Assembly (NCBI GenBank): GCA_034505495.1
Contig: JAPDQV010000003.1
Span: 1 to 42,363, forward strand
DNA: 42,363 nt
Reading direction: 5' to 3'
DNA from: a candidate division KSB1 bacterium
GTDB lineage: Bacteria; Zhuqueibacterota; Zhuqueibacteria; Residuimicrobiales; Krinioviventaceae
How positions within the stretch are numbered: position 1 is the stretch's first letter; each line of letters begins with the position of its first letter. Shown in pieces: positions 35,455 to 42,363 of this stretch. Below the pieces are notes generated by a model. The model had not been told where the DNA came from. It did not search any database and saw nothing but the letters and a program-made list of their open reading frames with translations. Both the position numbers and the translations under genes were made by a program.

Positions 35455-37107
35455 CTAGAGGGTGCCGCCTGTTGCTTCGACGGCAAATATAGGCCGAATG
35501 TCTATCGGTGCATCCTTGAGTTCATGCAGAAATCTATCCATGAGCGGAGTCCGGCGCTTGTAGTGCTCGATGAGCTGCGCTGCAGCATGGTAATCACCGG
35601 TCGCCTCAATGATCAATAGCCGGGCTGCAAGCTCCTGTAATCCAGATTTGAGCTTGGCGGCATCGTAATCCAAACGTCCGTCGGCCGTCTCGAAAAAGCC
35701 GCCTTTTTCTAAAAGGAAATTGAACTGAATGGCCACTCCGGCGCCGTGCGCCTCATCGATGCCGAAACGAATCGAACGGAACATGCCGCCGAGATAAGAG
35801 GCGTACACGCTCTCCTCATCCACATCGGCAAAAACGCCTTTGCGGATAAGCTGCTCGAGCGTCGTCATGCCGAGTACATCGGCTTTGCACTCTTCGATGG
35901 TGGAATAAAGATTCTTCAACTCTTTACTGACGGTTGTCTCCTTGCCGTTTTTGATAATGAACCCCGGCCCCAGTCCGTGGCTGACTTCGTGCATGAGGAC
36001 ATGGTTAAAATAGGCCTCGAACGATACTTTTTCCAAGGCATGAGGCGCCAACACGACGCGGACGATCGGCATCCAGCAGAGTTCATATTTGGCGCGGGCG
36101 ATATTTTTCAGCATTACCTTTTTCGAGCCTTTGGCGCGACGAACCCGCTCGTCATTCGGCAGATTGAACGCCGTAGTCTGGATGCCCGCTTTGGTATCTC
36201 CGGCGGAAAAAATCTCATTGACCACTTTGATGGGCGAGCTCGAGCCGCGGCTGAAATTTTTGTAAGCATCAGGAATCGGTAAGGAGGCCTCCAACTCGTG
36301 CAAATGGTCGGCTACGCGCTTCAGTTTTTCGCTTTCTTGATGATCGACGCGACAGATGAACGCCTCGTAAGCCGCTTTATAGTTAAAGAGCGCATCTTCA
36401 TAAACCTCATAGGGGCCGATGACCACCTCGAGATCACCGGCCAGATCCATCCAAGCCATATCGCTCTCGAAATAATCATCAGTGATCAACGCTTCGGCGC
36501 GCAAAGCGAGATACTTGGCCAGAGAAGGATCATCGGTCAACGCCGCCGCTTCTTTGAGAAGCTTTGCAGCTTTCGCCACCGGATAGGCCTCATGATACGG
36601 TACGGCAATCAATTTTCCGTTCGTTCGCCGAATAATGCGGAATTCGTTAGTAAAAGCTGCTGCTTGATCAGGATGCTTTTGCAAAAACTTTTCAAACTCT
36701 TCCCGCGTCATGTCCTCGGGATAAAAACCGGCCCCCAACGGTTTAGGTTTTCGGTCGAGAAACGGCTCATTTTCGACAAGGCGGTTCCACCGTCCGAACA
36801 TGACTTTAAACAATTCCAAATGATCAGTTAGACCGGCTTCCTGCTGCTTTTTGCGGATTTTAGGATTGGCCGGATCAACCTGCATCAAAAACAGCTCGTC
36901 GATCTCCTTGGCCGCTTCGATCAGCTTCCCCAAAGCCTTGCGGTCGCCCTCGGAAAGGCCGTCCAGTTCCACCCGGATCGGCGCCGGCGCCAGTTTGGCC
37001 AATTCGGCCCTTACTTTTTCAGTCGGGGCGCGTTCCGGAAACGGTTCTTTTGATGAACAGCCTGCAAGGATTATCATGACAAGCACTCCCCAAAAGCTGA
37101 TGCGCAT
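35455..37107 (-). CDS. Dipeptidyl-peptidase III-like (M49-type) zinc peptidase lipoprotein
   Basis: 550 residues. Lipobox ILAGC puts the lipid on Cys17. The zinc-binding motif is HEVSH (His373, Glu374, His377) in LMHEVSHGLGPG, with the second motif EECKAD (Glu405, Glu406) in STIEECKADVLG. Classical dipeptidyl-peptidase III has a longer HExxxH site; the HExxH plus EECKAD form is the bacterial branch related to it. It probably releases dipeptides or trims short peptides in the periplasm. The gene sits 17 bases after the TonB receptor gene and 17 bases before pepF, so all three are likely co-transcribed. Confidence 0.85.
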   Translation of the reverse strand: MRISFWGVLVMIILAGCSSKEPFPERAPTEKVRAELAKLAPAPIRVELDGLSEGDRKALGKLIEAAKEIDELFLMQVDPANPKIRKKQQEAGLTDHLELFKVMFGRWNRLVENEPFLDRKPKPLGAGFYPEDMTREEFEKFLQKHPDQAAAFTNEFRIIRRTNGKLIAVPYHEAYPVAKAAKLLKEAAALTDDPSLAKYLALRAEALITDDYFESDMAWMDLAGDLEVVIGPYEVYEDALFNYKAAYEAFICRVDHQESEKLKRVADHLHELEASLPIPDAYKNFSRGSSSPIKVVNEIFSAGDTKAGIQTTAFNLPNDERVRRAKGSKKVMLKNIARAKYELCWMPIVRVVLAPHALEKVSFEAYFNHVLMHEVSHGLGPGFIIKNGKETTVSKELKNLYSTIEECKADVLGMTTLEQLIRKGVFADVDEESVYASYLGGMFRSIRFGIDEAHGAGVAIQFNFLLEKGGFFETADGRLDYDAAKLKSGLQELAARLLIIEATGDYHAAAQLIEHYKRRTPLMDRFLHELKDAPIDIRPIFAVEATGGTL

Positions 37108-37124
37108 AGTAACTCCCGCCTCTT

Positions 37125-39266
37125 TTATTGCTGGACAATCGCTGAAAGGACATAATGCCGGATCGGCATTAGAGTTCGTTCCATCTGTGTATAGTTGTAA
37201 TTAAAGACGTTGTTGACGTTGAGCGCCAGGCGCAAACTGCCGCGTTTCCAGGCTGCGCGCAGGTCGAGGACTTTTTGCGGGACGCGTTCGTCATTGGGAT
37301 ACACCTCGACCCGCTCGATGCGCGAGACGTACCGAAAATCCGCCCCTGCCTCAAAACTGCCGAAGGTGTAGGTGGCGGAAAGCGTCGCCAGGCTTTTGGG
37401 ACGATAGGAAAGCACCGTGTTTTGCTTGAGGTCTTGGGGATTCATGAGGGTGAAGCCAAGGTTTATAAAAAGCGGCTTGATCGGCTGCAGCGTTGCCGTT
37501 ACCTCTCCGCCTGAAATTCGCGCGCGCGTGACATTGATGAATCGGATGATCTGGTTTTCGTCCGGCCGCGGCTCGATCATGTCCCAATAGTCATTGACAA
37601 AGCCCGCAATATCAACGTAAAACTGCGGCCGCGGCGACCAATTGATGCCGGCTTCGTGCGACCAGGAGCTTTCGGATTTGAGATTCAGATTGGGTACAAT
37701 GACCAGGCCGCTGTAGATGCCGTTGGGAAAGCGCTCCGACATGCTCGCAGCGCGGAATCCGCGTCCTGAAGACGCGCGCAGGGCGAGTTCCGGCCGCAGG
37801 TGCCACACAACCCCGGCTTTGGGGCTCCATTCACTATCCCGCAGGCCGATGTCCACCCACTGATGGTCGTAGCGTGCCCCTAGTGTGAGATTGACGTTGC
37901 GCAATACCCTCCGCTCATTCTGAATGTAGCCTGCCAGAGTGTGTTGATCATGATTGCCGACCAATCCGGATTTGACATGATCCCAACTCCCTTCACTGCC
38001 GATGATCAGCGAGTTTCGTTCGCTGATCTGCCAGTCGGCCTGAATCTCATAACCAGGCTTTTGCGCCGTCGAAGCGTTCAAATTGTCGTGAAAATAGTTC
38101 TTCCAATAGTTGATATAGTACGAAAGCCGCGACTGCAATCGCAGTTTTTTACTAATAACCCATTGATGCTGCAGATTCATCAAATATTTGTGGGAAACCA
38201 CATAATCGCCCAGCGCCTCGGGGTTCACCTCCAAAGCGCGGCGCTGACTGCGCCACATTAGACTGCTCTGTCTTTCGCCGCCTTCATAACTTGTCATCGC
38301 CGTCAGGTAATGATTACCGTTGAAGCGATAAGCCCACTTGATGCTGCCGTTGTGACGAAGGTAGGACGTGTTTTGCGCGTAACCGGTCGATTGATGCCGT
38401 CCGGCCGCGACAAGCAGCTCCGATCTGCCGATCTGCCGGGCATGATCCGCATCGACATCGGTAAAATAGAGCAGCTTGTCCGTCCACCGCCATTCGGGAT
38501 AGGCAGGACGATCGTAAACTCCGGAAGCCAGCCGCAGCGTCGTGGTCGGTCTGCCTCCGGGCCGTTTGGTCACCACGTTGACGACGCCGCCGAGCGCGCT
38601 CGATCCGTATAACGCTGAACCGGCGCCTTTGACCACTTCCACGCGCTCGATCTGCGTCGTCGGGATGTTGTCCCATTTGATGTCGCCGCTGTCTCCGGGC
38701 ATGACCGGTACGCCGTCGACCACAAGCAGCACGCGGCTGCCTGCGCCGTAATTGAATCCAGATGAACCGCGGATATTGATCTGACTGCCGATAAAATTCA
38801 CTCCGGAGGCATACTGCAGCACTTTGTCCAAATAGATGTCGCTGCGCGACAACAGCTCCTTCTGCGTCAATACGCCGACGCTGTTGGGGGAATCCGAGAT
38901 GTTCTGGCGTCGCTTACCTGCGGTCACCACCAATTCCGGTGTCTCCAATACCGTCTCCGTCATCTCAATATGCAAAGTTGTGGTCTGGCCGGCCTGGATC
39001 GACACGTTGGTTTGGCGATGACGTTTGTAACCGATCATGGTAAACTGCACATCATAAGTGCCGACAGGAATGCGCTTCAATTCGAATCGGCCGGCGGCAT
39101 CGGTGGCGGTCCCCATAACCGTGCCGACGAGTGTAACGTTTACTCCCGGCAGCGGAACTCCGTTCTTCTTGTCAACGACTTTACCGGCAAGGATACCGGT
39201 TTCGCGGGGAAAAGCGTAGCCGAGAAGACCGACAAGCAAAGCCGAAATCAACATCAGGGGCTTCAT
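37125..39266 (-). CDS. TonB-dependent outer-membrane receptor with carboxypeptidase-regulatory-like domain
   Basis: 713 residues. Signal peptide (MLISALLVGLLGYAFP), a CarboxypepD_reg-like beta domain (about 24-105; GKVVDKKNGVPLPGVNVTL), a plug domain (about 115-225; VLQYASGVNFIG, VLLVVDGVP, IERVEVVKGAGSALYGSSAL, GGVVNVVTKRPGG) and a 22-strand-type barrel to the C-terminus, ending in the aromatic-rich YVLSAIVQQ. It imports a ligand across the outer membrane using TonB energy. The start ATG overlaps the upstream lipoprotein stop (ATGA). Being joined to a duplicated lipoprotein and two peptidases suggests peptide or peptide-bound ligand uptake; metal-chelate or vitamin uptake remains possible. 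Confidence 0.93.
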   Translation of the reverse strand: MKPLMLISALLVGLLGYAFPRETGILAGKVVDKKNGVPLPGVNVTLVGTVMGTATDAAGRFELKRIPVGTYDVQFTMIGYKRHRQTNVSIQAGQTTTLHIEMTETVLETPELVVTAGKRRQNISDSPNSVGVLTQKELLSRSDIYLDKVLQYASGVNFIGSQINIRGSSGFNYGAGSRVLLVVDGVPVMPGDSGDIKWDNIPTTQIERVEVVKGAGSALYGSSALGGVVNVVTKRPGGRPTTTLRLASGVYDRPAYPEWRWTDKLLYFTDVDADHARQIGRSELLVAAGRHQSTGYAQNTSYLRHNGSIKWAYRFNGNHYLTAMTSYEGGERQSSLMWRSQRRALEVNPEALGDYVVSHKYLMNLQHQWVISKKLRLQSRLSYYINYWKNYFHDNLNASTAQKPGYEIQADWQISERNSLIIGSEGSWDHVKSGLVGNHDQHTLAGYIQNERRVLRNVNLTLGARYDHQWVDIGLRDSEWSPKAGVVWHLRPELALRASSGRGFRAASMSERFPNGIYSGLVIVPNLNLKSESSWSHEAGINWSPRPQFYVDIAGFVNDYWDMIEPRPDENQIIRFINVTRARISGGEVTATLQPIKPLFINLGFTLMNPQDLKQNTVLSYRPKSLATLSATYTFGSFEAGADFRYVSRIERVEVYPNDERVPQKVLDLRAAWKRGSLRLALNVNNVFNYNYTQMERTLMPIRHYVLSAIVQQ

Positions 39267-40063
39267 GGCAAAGTTCCTCCGAAATCGAGCACGAGGCGAA
39301 TGCCTCTGACGACGGTCGTATCGTTGGGCACTCCGACGGCCGCGGGAAGGAGATCGCTGGGACGCTTTTTATACACGGCTTTGATGCTTTCCACACCGAT
39401 GTTCTTGTTCTCCTCGATCAACAGCGCGCCGATGAGACGATAAGTGCCGGGGGGAACAGAGATCGAAAAGGCCGTCGAATCAAAGCCTGCCGGGATCGGC
39501 GGACTGAAAATGATGTCGAGCAGTCCGGTCGGCAAAATAAGGGGCGAGGCGATGACGAGCACTTGTCGCGCCGCCGGCGGCCAAACACCTTTGGCGACCA
39601 GCATGCCTTGAATGGCGCTTGCCGTTTTCGGACGGGCTTTGGAAAGATCCGCCGTTATGTCGATACCCTGTACCAGCGTTTTTTTGTCGGGAATGACGAC
39701 TTGTCCAGGCGAGAAATAATTGCTGGTCGGGAAATAGATGCCGATGATGTTGGTTACATCCCAAGGTTGATCTTTTTCCTTCCAGACGACGCCGACGGCT
39801 GCAAAGGTCATGGGCGACGTCCAGATGACATACTGAGCTGAATCTACGAATGTCGGCAACGGCTCGCTCATGACAATGTCGCTGATCGCCGTCGGCGGAA
39901 ACTTTGTCGCCGCCACCACCATTACCTGATCGGTAGACGCCGGCCACTGCTTTTTGAAGCGCACCGTGCCGGACAATCCGCTGCGCGTCGGTTCCAAGCC
40001 TTGATCAATCCGGCAAGCTGCTATAATAAAGGTAAAAATCAATAAAGCCCACAAACGTTTCAT
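39263..40063 (-). CDS. Lipoprotein with internal duplication, unknown function
   Basis: 266 residues; AGAGGT precedes the ATG at 40063. Lipobox FIIAAC gives Cys17. The mature part is two copies of a beta-rich domain of about 115 residues: copy 1 (about 29-143) opens SGLSGTVRFKKQWP and closes KKTLVQGIDITADLS; copy 2 (about 150-262) opens SAIQGMLVAKGVWPP and closes DTTVVRGIRLVLDFG. Both contain a VMVVAA / VLVIAS strand and a proline-rich turn. The fold looks like a carboxypeptidase-regulatory or transthyretin-type sandwich, but no family is certain. It overlaps the TonB receptor gene by four bases, so it likely acts with the receptor at the outer membrane, perhaps as a surface ligand-binding partner. 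Confidence 0.8.
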   Translation of the reverse strand: MKRLWALLIFTFIIAACRIDQGLEPTRSGLSGTVRFKKQWPASTDQVMVVAATKFPPTAISDIVMSEPLPTFVDSAQYVIWTSPMTFAAVGVVWKEKDQPWDVTNIIGIYFPTSNYFSPGQVVIPDKKTLVQGIDITADLSKARPKTASAIQGMLVAKGVWPPAARQVLVIASPLILPTGLLDIIFSPPIPAGFDSTAFSISVPPGTYRLIGALLIEENKNIGVESIKAVYKKRPSDLLPAAVGVPNDTTVVRGIRLVLDFGGTLP

Positions 40064-40080
40064 GGAATACCTCTAGCAAT

Positions 40081-40115
40081 AAAAAAGCCTCGAAGCTGAA
40101 GGAACGCCTCGAGGC
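40081..40115 (-). terminator. Terminator after the FadL-like porin gene
   Basis: GCCTCGA and TCGAGGC pair around a 15-base loop; on the minus strand the stem is followed by TTTTTTATT. It sits 46 bases after the porin stop and 17 bases before the next ATG (40063), so the downstream lipoprotein operon is reached by read-through or by a promoter inside this short spacer. Confidence 0.8.
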
Positions 40116-40161
40116 CCCATTTTATTTCTGTCGAGCTAAAGTTCGACTGAAGAAACGGTCA

Positions 40162-41724
40162 TTAGAACTTGTACTCGATGCCCACCATCAGATTGTTGAC
40201 GTTCATGGTGTAGGTTCCGGCCAAGTTCTGCGCAGTCGAATTTTTGTCGTAGACCCACGTCGTGACCGTTTTATCGCCGATAAAAAGCTTTTCATAATTG
40301 AAGGCAAGAGAAACCGGACCAACGGGTACCGACAAGCCCAAGGAAAAGACGTTGCGGCGATTGATGTCGGGGATCATAACGGTCAGCGTCTCGTCAACTG
40401 CCGCAGGCGGCTCGCTGTAAAAACCGCCGCGGATTTTCGCGGTTCCGGCCGTGTATTCCATTCCCACGCCGAAACGGAGCGTGTTCTTCCAATTCTGCAC
40501 CAACTCTGCAGCTGTACCGCCGTTCTTGTCCTCGATAACGATCGTGTCCCACGCAGACCACTGGGTATAGGCCACGTCGGCAGTCAATACCATATTCTTT
40601 AGTCCGGAATAGCTGACGCCGATGCCGAATTTGGCCGGAAGCGGCAATGCCGTTTTTACATCCTTTACCGGCTGCGGCACAACCTGGCCGGAGAAGTAAT
40701 TGGTTAGAATGAAATATTGATCCGGTGTCAGCATGCCTTGTTGCAGCATGGGCGTGAATACGGAATCGGCCAACTGAGTCAGAGCAGCCTGATAGGGCAT
40801 TACCTCTGGGAAATAAATGGTATTGCTAAAAGTTCCTTCGAGGTTCTGATCCAGATAGTACTGCACCGAAGCGCCGATGCTGATCTTGTCCGTTGCCTTG
40901 AAGGTGATACCGAAATTGGCGCCTAGGCCGGTGCCGTTGCCGTCGAGTTCGGCCTGTGTCAGCAGATGATCAAAGGGGTATTGCCGCATTCCTGCAAGAA
41001 GGTTGCTCAACCCTCTGACGGCAGCAAAGTTGTCCAGTATGGGTGCCAAAACGGGATGATAGAGATAGGGATTCTGAATGTAGACCGGTTTGCGAATGTA
41101 AATGTCAGTGAGCAGGAAGCTTAAACCGGCACCGACAGCCAGCTTGTCGCTGAGCTGAACCGCCACCGTCGGGTGAATGTCGATGACCTGAAGATTGCTT
41201 TCATATTCGACGTTGGGATATTTGGTGCTGTAGGTGTCGAACGGTCTGCCCGGGACACGGCCGTAATTGCTGCTTACCGTGCGCAACAAATCCCATTTGG
41301 AGCCCAGACCAAAAGGCGCCCAAACACCGAGGCCGAAGGCAATATTATTGCCGACTTTATAAGCTACGCCGGCTGAAGGGAGGAAAAAGGCCTGTGATTC
41401 ATTCGGCCTCTCGTTGCGATAAACACAGCTGAAAGGATAGGTTATATTCTTTCTCATGCCGTAAAGGCTGTTGGCAACCGTAAAAGTCGCCTGCGGAAAA
41501 ACGACCTGGAAGCTTGCTCCCGCCGTCAAGCCCTTGGTAAACGCCAGACCGGCAGGGTTCCAATACATGGCGCTCCAATCCGCAGCAACTGCCCGATAGT
41601 TGCCGCCCATTGCCTGCGCGCGCGAACCGACGCCCGTCAACTCTACGCCCGACGCCAATACCGTCGTAAAGGCTGCCGGAAGAATCAGCGCGAGGGCCAT
41701 GACCCTGACTAATGCTCTTTTCAT
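40162..41724 (-). CDS. OmpP1/FadL-family outer-membrane transporter
   Basis: 520 residues from ATG 41724, chosen because GGAGGT lies 4 bases upstream and because the predicted transcript begins near 41792. Signal peptide (VMALALILPAAFTTVLA), then the FadL N-terminal hatch SGVELTGVGSRAQAMGG and AMYWNPAGLAF, where the conserved NPAG plugs the barrel. The remainder is a 14-strand-type barrel (GLGVWAPFG, YLDQNLEGTF) and ends in a C-terminal Phe (VGIEYKF) used for barrel insertion. Family members let long-chain fatty acids or aromatic hydrocarbons cross the outer membrane. The divergent TetR/FadR-like regulator fits a fatty-acid theme. Confidence 0.93.
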   Translation of the reverse strand: MKRALVRVMALALILPAAFTTVLASGVELTGVGSRAQAMGGNYRAVAADWSAMYWNPAGLAFTKGLTAGASFQVVFPQATFTVANSLYGMRKNITYPFSCVYRNERPNESQAFFLPSAGVAYKVGNNIAFGLGVWAPFGLGSKWDLLRTVSSNYGRVPGRPFDTYSTKYPNVEYESNLQVIDIHPTVAVQLSDKLAVGAGLSFLLTDIYIRKPVYIQNPYLYHPVLAPILDNFAAVRGLSNLLAGMRQYPFDHLLTQAELDGNGTGLGANFGITFKATDKISIGASVQYYLDQNLEGTFSNTIYFPEVMPYQAALTQLADSVFTPMLQQGMLTPDQYFILTNYFSGQVVPQPVKDVKTALPLPAKFGIGVSYSGLKNMVLTADVAYTQWSAWDTIVIEDKNGGTAAELVQNWKNTLRFGVGMEYTAGTAKIRGGFYSEPPAAVDETLTVMIPDINRRNVFSLGLSVPVGPVSLAFNYEKLFIGDKTVTTWVYDKNSTAQNLAGTYTMNVNNLMVGIEYKF

Positions 41725-41798
41725 TGTACCTCCGTTGCAGATGATATGGTTTTTACCCACTAGAATCTTCGGAGTGCAAAGCCTGAACAAACGCAGCT

Positions 41799-41827
41799 AT
41801 TCTACAAAAAAAATCAACTATTGTCAA
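41799..41827 (-). promoter_or_regulatory. Near-consensus promoter of the FadL-like porin gene
   Basis: On the minus strand TTGACA (41822-41827), exactly 17 bases, then TAGAAT (41799-41804): 11 of 12 consensus bases. Transcription should start near 41792, leaving a leader of about 68 bases. It is the strongest promoter match in the window and excludes upstream start codons for the porin. Confidence 0.75.
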
Positions 41828-41908
41828 CACTTTTAATAAATAAGAGACACATCCTTGCTGTATGATCGATATCGACCAAGATTCTTGAAGCTCTATTCGA
41901 CAATTTTC

Positions 41909-41937
41909 TTGCTTTTTAAAACGAGTTTCTTTACAAT
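41909..41937 (+). promoter_or_regulatory. Promoter of the TetR-family regulator gene
   Basis: TTGCTT (41909-41914), 17 bases, TACAAT (41932-41937), with transcription expected near 41944. The -35 is weak, the -10 matches 5 of 6. The palindrome at 41938-41954 covers the start site. Confidence 0.5.
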
Positions 41938-41954
41938 GTTGAAGAATATTCAAC
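41938..41954. promoter_or_regulatory. Probable TetR-type operator palindrome
   Basis: GTTGAA-GAATA-TTCAAC: perfect 6-base arms around a 5-base centre, sitting directly after the -10 of the regulator gene and 6 bases before its ribosome site. Size and placement fit an autorepression operator for a TetR dimer. A looser TTGAA/TTCGA pair lies at 41885-41900. Confidence 0.55.
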
Positions 41955-41974
41955 CACTTTAGGGAGGTTTGGGT

Positions 41975-42363
41975 ATGGATCCTTCAAAGCGTGAGCGTCT
42001 GCTCAAAGCGGCCATTAAGCTTTTTGCGCGAGACGGCTTTTTCAAAGCCAAAGTGGAAGAAATCGCCAAGATCGCCGGCGTTGCAACAGGCACGACGTAC
42101 CTATACTTCAAGAACAAGGATGATCTCCTCATTTCCATATTTGAAGAGGAAATGACGCCGATCATCGAGGAAATGAAAACGGCGATGACGGCTCTGCAGT
42201 CTCCTCAGGAAAAGATACTTGCCTATATCGCGCACCATTGTGAAACCGTTCGTAAAAATCCTGACCTGGCAATGCTGCTCATCGTGGAGCTTCGCCAAAG
42301 CAACAAATTTTTGCACGATTATCAGGGAACCAAATTCAAAGAGTATCTTGAACCGTTGGGAGA
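41975..42363 (+). CDS. TetR/AcrR-family transcriptional regulator, FadR-like (C-terminus beyond window)
   Basis: 129 complete codons from ATG 41975, preceded by AGGGAGG at 7-base spacing; the gene runs off the right edge. The N-terminal helix-turn-helix is clear: RERLLKAAIKLFARDGF, KVEEIAKIAGVATGTTYLYF and KNKDDLLISIFEE. The ligand-binding part (IEEMKTAMTALQSPQEKIL, NPDLAMLLIVELRQSNKF) resembles the C-terminal domain of FadR/YsiA-type acyl-CoA-responsive regulators. It is divergent from a FadL-like porin gene, so control of fatty-acid uptake with release by acyl-CoA is a fair inference. The palindrome at 41938-41954 suggests autorepression. Confidence 0.9.
   Translation, partial: MDPSKRERLLKAAIKLFARDGFFKAKVEEIAKIAGVATGTTYLYFKNKDDLLISIFEEEMTPIIEEMKTAMTALQSPQEKILAYIAHHCETVRKNPDLAMLLIVELRQSNKFLHDYQGTKFKEYLEPLG

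Noticed and set aside
41725..41790. Longer N-terminus for the FadL-like porin
   Set aside because: It would start at the predicted transcript start and place 22 residues before a normal signal peptide; GGAGGT supports 41724.

Overview
The window (42.4 kb) reads as a chromosome segment of a Gram-negative, heterotrophic bacterium of the FCB superphylum. Supporting signs are type IX secretion (T9SS) C-terminal sorting domains of the YPNPFNP type on two proteins, a TonB-dependent receptor with an N-terminal carboxypeptidase-regulatory-like domain, a FadL-type outer-membrane porin and many lipoproteins. The motif style (QNYPNPFNPTTTIQFELP) and the gene mix recall KSB1, Calditrichota or related candidate phyla; that placement is inference. 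Coding density is high and I see no tRNA, rRNA, CRISPR or IS element.

Layout. 1-610 (-): a UbiA-family prenyltransferase cut by the left edge, most like decaprenyl-phosphate phosphoribosyltransferase. 715-7508 (-): one giant secreted surface protein (signal peptide, LamG-like domain, FG-GAP/VCBS repeats, ASPIC/UnbV, about 11 Ig-like repeats, T9SS domain), broken into two frames by a single-base shift near 6925-6936. 7851-10572 (+): an exported sugar isomerase/epimerase-like TIM-barrel protein, then a secreted thrombospondin-3-like calcium-motif protein overlapping a ZIP metal transporter. 10579-12054 (-): a B12-binding radical SAM enzyme. 12210-13944 (+): a histidine kinase/OmpR-type regulator pair. 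14033-15280 (+): a phosphofructokinase with PPi-type signature residues. 15354-23884 (+): thioester-containing alpha-2-macroglobulin lipoprotein, penicillin-binding protein 1C and RNase HI.

24245-33464 (-) is a polysaccharide-degradation region: a TPR lipoprotein, a small helical protein, a DUF4838 (glycosidase-like) lipoprotein and two paralogous GH10 endoxylanases, only one with a T9SS domain. 33557-40063 (-) is a tight gene run of an internally duplicated lipoprotein, a TonB receptor, an M49-type metallopeptidase lipoprotein and an exported M3 oligoendopeptidase F, which suggests a peptide capture and degradation unit. 40162-41724 (-) is a FadL/OmpP1 porin behind a near-consensus promoter, and divergent from it, cut by the right edge, is a TetR/FadR-like regulator whose own promoter carries a 17-bp palindrome at the start site.

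The main anomalies are the frameshift in the giant surface protein, a start-region mismatch in one xylanase that could be a homopolymer indel, the coupling of a TSP3-like protein with a ZIP transporter, and the four-gene lipoprotein/TonB/peptidase unit.
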